From assembly GCA_014621425.1 (NCBI GenBank), contig JAANBB010000513.1, forward strand, positions 1-25,557: a DNA stretch of 25,557 nt, given 5' to 3'. This document shows, piece after piece, positions 9,763 to 17,578 of this stretch. The notes under the pieces were generated by a model. It was not told the DNA's origin. It saw only the letters and a program-made list of their open reading frames with translations, and made no database searches. The stretch is from Cylindrodendrum hubeiense (taxonomy: Eukaryota > Ascomycota > Sordariomycetes > Hypocreales > Nectriaceae). The position numbers and the translations under genes were made by a program. Each line of letters starts with the position of its first letter. Positions within the stretch are counted from its first letter, which is position 1.

Positions 9763-11792
9763 TGAACTCTGGCAACTGGCCGTAAAGCCAGCAGTCGAAT
9801 CCAGATGTTGTTGCTTATGATACCACAGTGTTGGCGATTGACGAATATTCGCGAGATCGTATTGATATTTTTATATATGAGGGGGACGCGCCTATCAGAG
9901 GGGAAATATCCAAGGCGCGACGGTTGTCTTCTTTTGTTCGGATTGGGATGTGTATAGTAACGCCATGATGACCTGGGTCGGGTACAGGCGCTGGTGGCAT
10001 TTGTTGCTCTTGCTCTTGCTTGGTTTGCATGGGCATTCATCACGATCAGGGCCTAGTGGCTAAAAATTCGACAGATTCCGTTTCCTTCCGAGGCTACTAA
10101 CGTTCGCAGTGACAGTGCCGTTGTGCACACGATGTGAGGCAGCTGATGCCATGCTGATGGATTCGCAGAATCATGATTTCTCGGTCGAGAATGCTCCAAG
10201 CATTTGACGCCGTTCTTCAGCCAATGGCTGGAGGAAGGGATCCTAAGTGGCCTTGCCACACCTTTTCCTCACTGCTTGCTCTGCTTTACGCAGGGCCGCG
10301 GAGAGGGGAAATTGCCTTGGACTTGATCGACGCTCGCAGCTGACTGACTGGATCAGCTTACTCTTAGTGGAGCGATTTCTGGTGGCCGGGGCTCATCTCT
10401 GGCCGAAGGCTGTCTGATGGATCGACTTGCCATTATCACGTGTCGTTGTCTTTGTTAACAAAGAGCCTGGTTAAATCAAGACCTAGTCGTGGCAGAGTAA
10501 CGTTGCACCTCCTTTGTTTGGGTAGCAGGTCACGAGAAGGCATGGATTCGGGGAAGAGTATGCCGAAGGAACGACAGGGGGGCGTGATGCCGGGATGCCG
10601 ACCACAATTCGAGGAAGCTTCCCTGTCAAGTTAAGGTTACTGGGAGGGGCTGACCCTTCGATTCGAGAACCGGGGTAACGGCGCTGCAGCAGGGATGCAA
10701 ATGCATCATTGCAAATGTTCACAGTGAAGCTATTTGATGAAGCTGGCAGGGGGGACGGAGCATCGTCGGCGCTACTTGGCAGTTGGTGACCTTACAGGTT
10801 TGATGCCTCATCAGACGAGCGACGGAGTTTTCGTGCTCGGCTGGTAAAGGTGAAGAGCTCAGTAGACGATGGCGTGCAACATGAGCTCCACGTGAGACCT
10901 TGGACCCGGTCGTTTGGTCGTTGCGGTGGAGGTTTGGCGACGGGACTCAGACCACCGACAACGGCACCCGGACAGGTACAGGGCGTCAGTGACATGTTGG
11001 CAGCGGAGTCCAAGGCCGCAGGATAAAGCCCTGGTACCGGTAGCGGCTAAAGAGCCCTATCCTGGCAGGGATGTGTTGCCATGCGACGTCGATCTTGCGG
11101 GGGAATACGGCTCAAGTCGCCCGGCAGCTGCTGAAGCGAGTTTCGGACCTCGTCCGGGCCGGCTTCTATACCGCACGCGTGCCTTGCTCCGCGCCTTGCT
11201 ACGGGCGAGCTAATGGCCCGTGGCCCGATGTTTTGTAACAGGTCGATCCTCTCATGCGGACTAGAAGACCGTCGGCGACCTCGAGCTGTCTGTACAGGGC
11301 AGCTTGGTCACTGGTCGTCGGGCCTCGGGGCAACCAGCATGGAATTGGCCCATTTCCGTGAGGTGACTGCTCGTCGATGATCACTTCCCTTCTTACACCC
11401 AACTTTGACATGCGACCGGGTTCGCGTCTGCATCGTCAGTGTAACGGTTGGCTCCCCCCGCTGGAGTCACTTGCTTACCGGCGCGCCGCGCTGACCAGCA
11501 CGCTGCCCATCATGCAACACAAACAGACGCACCCCTCCCAAGTCGGCCCGTCACCGATGCCCGGGTTTGAGTTTGGAGCTTCTTCGCCGTCTCCTGATGG
11601 CCGATGCGGGTGCTGGGTTTGGAAGGCGATGCGAGGCCGAGGTGTATCTCGCGGGACTACATATGGGGAGGGGCCGGCTCCCGTATATGACGGCGGCCCT
11701 GCTCTCTCGAAGTTTCCTGCACTCTTCGCGAGGTCTGAGATCTTGCGGCTCCTTAGAGAATCTTAAGCTGCGCCTGATTGAGAAACGTCAGG
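9763..11792. other. 2-kb intergenic region upstream of the sugar transporter
   Basis: I find no supported gene; the frames are short, discordant and without splice sites that extend them. GC is high from about 10850 to 11700. Carbon-repressor (CreA, SYGGRG) type sites occur, including GCGGGG at 11097-11102 and a head-to-head pair at 11456-11466 (CCCCGC then CTGGAG), roughly 330 bp before the transporter ATG. That suits a glucose-regulated transporter but is not proof. A CACGTG box lies at 10438-10443. Confidence 0.45.
11456..11466. promoter_or_regulatory. Possible paired CreA sites
   Basis: CCCCGC on this strand is GCGGGG on the other; it overlaps CTGGAG, so two SYGGRG matches lie head to head 327 bp before the transporter start. 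CreA/Cre1 represses many fungal sugar transporters through such pairs. The motif is short and frequent in GC-rich DNA. Confidence 0.3.
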
Positions 11793-13800
11793 ATGTATCA
11801 AGCATCTAATGTGTACTTCATCTGTGCCTTTGCGGCCTTGGGTATGTGGGAGAACATCCCTTACCCTCTGTCCTCTCCTTAACAGACCCAGCTAACGACG
11901 TGACTCGACAGGTGGTGGACTGTTCGGATTCGATATTTCGTCCATGTCCGGAGTCCTAGGCACCCAGGCCTACAAGCAATACTTTGACAACCCCAAGTCC
12001 TATCGACAGGGCGCTATCACGGCCTCCATGCCCGCCGGCTCCCTCGTCGGCTCCATCATCTCGTCCTTCATCGCCGACAAGTACTCTCGAAAGGTTGCCC
12101 TACAGATCAGCTGTATCTTGTGGATCATCGGAAGTACCATCCAGACCGCCGCACAGAATGTTGGCATGCTCTGTACCGGGCGTGTCATCGCAGGGTTCTG
12201 TGTGGGCATTGCCAGTGCAATTGTGCCCGTGTACCAGGTAAGGAGTCGTTGAGCCAACCAAGGGAATGGAATTGGGATCCTGACTCTTTACAGTCTGAAA
12301 TTGCTCCGAAAGAGATCCGAGGACGTGTCGTCAGGTAAGCGTACTGATTCTTCCACCCAAAACCTGGCTGATCGTCGGTAGTTTTCAACAATGGGCTATC
12401 ACTTGGGGTATCCTCATCCAGTACTTCATCCAGTACGGCGCCGCAGAGGGGACTGGCGGCGGACCCAACGACCCCAACCAGCCCACGGCCGCGTTCCGAA
12501 TTCCGTGGGGTGTCCAGATGATCCCGGCCTTCATCCTTTTTGTCGGACTTTTCTTCTTCCCCTACAGCCCCCGATGGCTTGCGTCCCAGGACCGTTGGGA
12601 AGAGTCTTTACAGGTGCTTGCCAAGCTGCATGGAAAGGGCGACATCAACCACCCCAAGGTCCTCGCACAGTACCGTGAAATCGAAGACGCACTGAGGTTT
12701 GACCGCGAGGAGGCTGTCAGCAGCATAACGGCCTTGATTGAGCCGAGGATGCTCAAGCGTGTGGTGCTGGGTATGAGCATTCAGATGTGGAGTCAGCTTT
12801 GTGGCATGAACATTATGATGTGTAAGTGAGAATTGTCAAGGTGGATGACGAGGAAGGCTCACAGTATGGCAGATTACATCGTCTACATCATGGAAGGTGC
12901 TCAAATTGCATCGCCTCTTATGACAGCCTCTATCCAATACGTCATCAATGTCGTACTGACGCTTCCTGCGATCCTATTCCTGGATAAATGGGGCCGACGT
13001 CCGTCGCTCATTATTGGATCCTTCTTTATGATGACTTGGCTTTTCATTTCTGGTAAGCAGCACTGGATGATATCTCTAGCTCAAAGCTGACCTTCGCAAA
13101 GGTGCCCTGCAGCAGTACTACGGACAGCCAAACACCGATGAGACGAAGACCGAAAACAACAAAGACATCAGTTGGATCGTAAACAACAACCGGCCAGTTT
13201 CATCGGCCATTGTGTCCTGCTCCTACCTCTTCGTGGCCACCTTTGCTACAACATGGGGCCCGACCTCGTGGACATACCCTGCTGAGATCTTCCCCGGCAA
13301 GATTCGTGCCAAGGCTGTGTCGATGAGTACGGCGACTAACTGGTTTTGGAACATGGTTTTGGCATTTGGTGTCCCACCGCTTTGTGAGTATCACTTGATG
13401 ATTTATTTTCAGAATCTGGATTGCTAACAGTTGGACGATAGTGTGGAATATCAAGTAAGATATCTTGCCCTTACAATTGAGACATAAACACTGACGTTTC
13501 CCGTAGCTACAAAATGTACTACGTCTTTGGAGCTTGTAAGATATCCTCTTTTACTGGAACGCAAGAAGAGCCACTAATACTTTGACAGTCAATGCCGCCG
13601 CATTTATCCACATGTTCTTCACCGCATATGAGACCAAGGGATACACGCTTGAGGAAATGGACGACGTGTTCGACTCTGGAATCCCAGCCTGGAAGACACG
13701 CACCAAGACTAGCAGACTGGAGGACCTCGAAAAGGAGATTGAACAGGGCAATCTCAAGGTTGTTGCGCCAGGCGTTCGGCCGGTCGAGGAGGTATCTTAA
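11793..13800 (+). CDS. MFS sugar (hexose-type) transporter, nine exons
   Basis: This is a 523-residue plasma-membrane sugar/H+ symporter-type transporter of the major facilitator superfamily, predicted to have about 12 membrane spans. Exons are 11793-11841, 11912-12237, 12294-12334, 12382-12821, 12873-13052, 13102-13383, 13442-13454, 13507-13535 and 13589-13800; the frame closes exactly at 524 codons. Family marks include LFGFDISSMSG after TM1 (20-30), GRVIAGFCVGIASAIVPVYQ followed by SEIAPKEIRG (sugar-transport signature, 106-135), the SPRWL loop near 201-205, QLCGMNIMMYYIVYIMEGA (277-295), DKWGRRPSL and WTYPAEIFP. The C-terminal tail (YETKGYTLEEMDDVF) is typical of fungal high-affinity glucose transporters. 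Exon 7 is only 13 nt. The substrate is most likely a hexose; that is inference. Confidence 0.93.
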
Positions 13801-14423
13801 TCAACCCAGCAGGAATTCATTTTCAGAGGATGTAATGAAAGGAGTGGGTTTGGCATCGATGGATGAGGGGGTGTGGGTTAAGGTGTTGGGACGTGGTGGT
13901 CGGATTGGAGTGATGTGGTTGACTTGAAGTTGAATGTCGGGACATGGAGTGAGTGCAAATATACCTTGGAGGCGGAGTGACTTTCTTTCCCTTGGACGAC
14001 ACGCGCATGCGGTAATATCAACAGAGAGCGGCCTCTTGGCGATGGCCACAATCGGCTGATAGGTTGCCAAGACATAATCAGATTGCGAATACAGAGTTTT
14101 GCTGAAACTCCATATCTAAGCCCCGCGGCCATGCTATCTTGACCCTGGTGATGTACTTGGCGCTGTGGTGGATGCCGTCTACCCGTGCCGTCCTAAGAGG
14201 TAGAGCTATTGCTCGATGCGTCAATGCGCGATGCTTGCTGCATGAGGGGATGACGAGCGGGATTTTAACTGCCGTGTGCAAAACTCTCAATTGCTGTCAC
14301 ACTCGTGTTTCTGGTTGGATCATCTGTTTGCATTAATTTGCGTCGCAATCACAACAAGAAGAATGAGGCAGAGCAAAAAGCTTCTTGGGCAAACTGCTTG
14401 GCCAAAACAGCTTCGTGGCACTG

Positions 14424-14431
14424 TGACGTCA
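14424..14431. promoter_or_regulatory. CRE palindrome TGACGTCA upstream of GH16
   Basis: This is a perfect 8-bp match to the CRE/ATF bZIP site. A second copy lies downstream of the same gene at 15777-15784. Fungal Atf1/AtfA-type factors bind this sequence in stress responses. Confidence 0.4.
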
Positions 14432-14523
14432 TGCCAAGGTATTTTACGTGTCCAACGGCCGTGTCACCGACACTTCGCAGCTGCTCCGCCCCCTCGTTAG
14501 CAGACTAGCACCGGTGGACTTCG

Positions 14524-14530
14524 TATATAT
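14524..14530 (+). promoter_or_regulatory. TATA box of the GH16 gene
   Basis: TATATAT lies about 75 bp before the ATG, a usual distance in filamentous fungi when the leader is short. Confidence 0.5.
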
Positions 14531-14604
14531 GTACTTGGCTGCAGGTACAAACTCGCTTCATCCTCCGGTTTGAGACACGCGATTATCACATTTTAGCAGA
14601 CACG

Positions 14605-15615
14605 ATGGCCTGGAAAGACAAATTGAAGCGCCTCAAGGATGAGGTTGAGAGCATGATTTCTTCACCCGGAGAGGCTTCGCAATCGCAGGCCGCACATTCG
14701 CAGCCCCCGCAGTCACAACACCAGTACCCGCCGCCGCCGGCTCCTCCTCAAGCCTCTGCGGGCAGCCAAATATACTGGCAACCGCGATTCGAAGCTGATA
14801 TCCCGGTCACCGTGGATTGGGATGCAAAGCTTGGAAACGGCCCCGATGGCTGGGGAAACCAAGAGTTGGAGCATTATACCGCAAATCCCGCGAACGCCTT
14901 TCAGTACGTCTAGCCGCAATGCGATAAGAGCGAACACCGGTTAACGTTAACATTGTCAAATAGCACTCAAGACGGCAGACTTGTCCTCCGCGCCCTTGCA
15001 CACAATGCCGCCCCCACCCCAGATCAGAAATACACCTCTGCCCGGCTGGTTAGCAGGCAGACCCTAGCTCGGGACAGAGGCGTTCTGACGGGTGTCATCG
15101 TCTCCCCTTGCGCAGAGGGTATTTGGCCTGCCTTCTGGCTTCTTCCCCAAGAGCCATTCTCCTGGCCTATCGACGGCGAGATTGACATTGCCGAAACCTG
15201 GAACGGTGATCATGAAAACAGAACCTGCCTCCACTGGGGTTTCCACAACGAGCCGCAGAAGCACCGTGTCATCGGCACCAAGATCCCTGATATGCATGTT
15301 CGTCCTGTGAAGTATGACTTTGTTTGGGATCAACCTGGTGGACAGCCCGGTCAGGGCAGAATGATCTGGTACATTGACGGTAGGCCCGTCATGAAGGCAC
15401 CAATCCCCGAGGGCACACGACCGATGAGAGAGATGACGATTCTGCTCAACGTGGCAATGGGAGGCAGTGTCTGCAGCGGCAAGACACCGGCGGATGGTTA
15501 TTACGATATGATTGTACAGACCCTCTTCCTGGGTAGTGAGCCCGAGTATGGTGGCTGGGGTCGCTTCGATAATGATTGGGCAAGTTCCAGCACGCCTTCT
15601 GGGAACACATATTGA
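14605..15615 (+). CDS. GH16-family glycoside hydrolase, no signal peptide
   Basis: This is a 316-residue beta-jelly-roll hydrolase of family GH16, which cleaves beta-1,3(4)-glucans and related polymers with retention. Exons are 14605-14903 and 14964-15615; the 60-nt intron splits a His codon. The catalytic signature DGEIDIAETWNG spans 170-181, with nucleophile E172, helper D174 and acid/base E177 intact. Further family features are GIWPAFWLLP (152-161), HWGFHN (190-195) and GGWGRFDNDW near the end. Residues 1-53 are a charged helix (KDKLKRLKDEVES) followed by Ser/Gln/Pro-rich sequence, with no hydrophobic leader. Secreted glucanases normally have one, so this enzyme may act inside the cell or leave by another route. 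Substrate class is inferred; cell-wall remodelling or glucan turnover is likely. Confidence 0.9.
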
Positions 15616-15776
15616 GCACGTAGATAGAGACCTTGCCATTCATTGGATGGTTATATCCAAGGATAAATTGTCCACACCCGATTTCGTCACTGTCTTAAGC
15701 TCCCGCGTCATTTGCGTGGCTGTGGAGATGATCTTGTGCACCATTTTGGGAAATTGATTAGGGTGGATCGACTAGC

Positions 15777-15784
15777 TGACGTCA
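15777..15784. promoter_or_regulatory. CRE palindrome TGACGTCA
   Basis: This is a perfect 8-bp palindrome 162 bp after the GH16 stop and about 330 bp before the micro-gene ATG. It could serve the latter promoter. Confidence 0.35.
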
Positions 15785-15983
15785 CACCACCATCGGTTCA
15801 AGCACGAGGAAGATAGATGAATGGTTGAATACGTCGACTAGCCAAGAGACCCTTCAGCTTTATTTCCTATGCTGGGAAATGATTAACGTACTGAAAGTCG
15901 CGCGGCAGGTAAAGATTTACGACTGATGTCAAGCTCCCAGATAAGCATGTTTATGAATGGTATTGATCATCATGGTGTTCGTC

Positions 15984-15992
15984 TATATATAT
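15984..15992 (+). promoter_or_regulatory. TATA box of the 66-aa micro-gene
   Basis: TATATATAT lies 116 bp before the ATG and is followed by a C/A-rich leader lacking ATG except immediately after the TATA region. The arrangement supports a real transcript here. Confidence 0.5.
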
Positions 15993-16107
15993 CGCTGCGA
16001 TCTCCCATCCAGCTGAATTATGATCATTGAATCCAAATCATTTGAAACAATCACCACCAACGCACACAACACAACTCTGCCAACCATAAGCCATCACAGC
16101 ATACACA

Positions 16108-16360
16108 ATGGCCATCCAGTACGCCCCCGAAGGCCAACCATCTTTACACCATGCTAACGCTGTTTGATAGGTGGAAGCGCAAGTTTTCCCTCCGATCGCG
16201 AGGTACTAAGGCCTCCAAAAGAGCCGTGGATCAGGGTGATGTACAGCAGGAGCATCATTCTGAGGAATCCAACAGGAGCGCCAATTCGGTCCAGGAAGTT
16301 CCCATCGACTATCTTCTGTCGCCAGCTATTCTCTGGACCAGCACGAGCCAGATTGCGTAG
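16108..16360 (+). CDS. 66-aa hypothetical protein, spliced
   Basis: No family is recognised. Exon 1 contributes only 11 coding bases (16108-16118, MAI plus two bases of Gln). A 52-nt intron follows, with GTACGC donor, a GCTAAC branch-like site and GATAG acceptor. Exon 2 is 16171-16360. Unspliced, the frame stops after 19 sense codons, so splicing creates the protein. The N-terminus is strongly basic (KRKFSLRSRGTKASKR, 6-21), resembling a nuclear-localisation or nucleic-acid-binding patch. The middle is polar (Gln/His/Glu/Ser) and the end mildly hydrophobic. There is no signal peptide. The TATA box and CA-rich leader argue for transcription, but coding status rests on one intron only. Confidence 0.5.
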
Positions 16361-17578
16361 GACGACAAGAAAGTTACGAGTGGAATGATTATAAATACTG
16401 GGGGAAAATATACCATCAGCTGAAAAAATGAATGCTGGCTTGTACAATAGTATGAGGGGAAGGTTGTAACAGGAATTTCATAGCTTAGTGTACAAGAATG
16501 CGATAGCACGGAATTGCCTGCTTCCATCGCTGGAAACCAATTGCTCATGTTCATGCTTATTTCTTTCGTTATTCTTGCCCCTGTAGCCTCCATTAACAGT
16601 GTTTCTGTTGTGTTAAGTGAAGGGTCCCAGGCATCCCGGGTAGCTACATCAACCTTAGTGTTGACACGGATCCTAGGTATTTCAGGAAAAGACTGGGGGT
16701 TTGGGAGACATTGAACAATTGTGACGAGTTAGTGTTTAAGTATTGCTATGACCTTTTCAAGTGAAGATTTTGGAAAGCTTGCCCATGTTTATTCAAGGCA
16801 AGATTGGTACCATACTTCCGTAGACCGCCTATGCCACCTAACGCATCTTCTGTTGTGAGGACCTGGGGGAACGCAGCCGGACCATGTTATAAGCACAACA
16901 CTTGGAGATAATGATTAATTCCAATAAACCTGGGTTTTGAACGTTGACCTTCGATCTTGAGTTAAGCGATGACGTGATGAATTTAATCATCCTCAATGGG
17001 TAAACGTCGCCACACTGGGTAGTGGCTGTGCCGCTTCTGTTTCAACAACACGCCCGGAAGGGCCGTGTTAGGCAAGATTGGATAACGAATCTGTTCTCAT
17101 CGTCAGATTCTAATCTCGGTTGGGCTGCCTTGTCCTTTTGCATACCGAATTTATGCCATCATTTTGTCACCGCCATTTGCATGTTATTGGGCCACTCGGG
17201 CAAATCATAAGGTGTCACCTCCAACTCGCACCTGTGCTGAGGCTTGTCAGGCGTGCGGCCCTTAATCGGGCAAATAAGTAACGTGTTTTAGAGATGACAT
17301 GATTGGATGCAAATGGTGGTGGAGCGTTTAGTCGTGCGATGACTCCTCGCCCTAAAATCACGATCAGGTGAGACCGCGCAAGGTTTATCAAGTTCGCGTA
17401 GCGATATGACAGTTGGACGCGTCGCATTATTAATAAGACGCGTCGATAAATAGCTTCTACAGATCTGGGAGCATTGCTGGCATCATGAACTTGTAAACCT
17501 TGTAAGACAACACCAAGCTTCATCGTCGATTTCTGCTCCGCGCTTTGGTTCAAACATCAATCATAGATCACTTCCAAG
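16361..17578. other. 1.2-kb intergenic region upstream of the class III RNR gene
   Basis: I see no supported gene. A hydrophobic frame at 16514-16714 lacks an ATG and a frame antisense to it is no better. There is an imperfect hairpin at 17047-17069 (AACACGCCC / GGGCCGTGTT, one bulge) and an inverted CCAAT at 17312-17316. The key promoter element, paired MluI boxes at 17416-17444, is listed separately. A TATA-like GATAAATAG (17445-17453) follows directly. Confidence 0.5.
17416..17444. promoter_or_regulatory. Paired MluI cell-cycle boxes (MCB) upstream of NrdD-NrdG
   Basis: GACGCGTC occurs at 17416-17423 and again at 17437-17444. Each is palindromic and contains ACGCGT, and their centres are 21 bp apart, about two helical turns. 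The palindrome TTATTAATAA lies between them, so the whole is close to one large dyad. A TATA-like GATAAATAG abuts the second copy, and the NrdD ATG is 134 bp further on. ACGCGT is the site through which the MBF complex activates G1/S genes, including ribonucleotide reductase genes, in budding and fission yeast. Single ACGCGT copies occur elsewhere in the window (3676, 8992, 11175); only the pairing is unusual. Confidence 0.55.

Larger units (their letters stand above)
13801..14604. other. Intergenic region, GH16 promoter
   Basis: No gene is supported. A perfect CRE palindrome TGACGTCA sits at 14424-14431, 174 bp before the GH16 ATG, and a TATA box sits at 14524-14530. The rest shows nothing I can name. 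Confidence 0.5.
15616..16107. other. Intergenic region with CRE site and micro-gene promoter
   Basis: This contains TGACGTCA at 15777-15784 and a long TATA run at 15984-15992, then an A/C-rich leader up to the micro-gene ATG. No coding frame is supported. Confidence 0.5.

Noticed and set aside
10640..10690. tRNA-like T-loop sequence
   Set aside because: The resemblance is limited to a few bases, with no acceptor or anticodon stem. No tRNA, rRNA or CRISPR signal was found in the window.
11377..11766. 129-codon frame upstream of the transporter
   Set aside because: Overlapping frames of similar length exist in this GC-rich DNA. No domain or splice extension was seen.
16309..16714. Hydrophobic frames on both strands after the micro-gene
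   Set aside because: The plus-strand frame lacks an ATG. The minus-strand frame overlaps the micro-gene and has no family marks.
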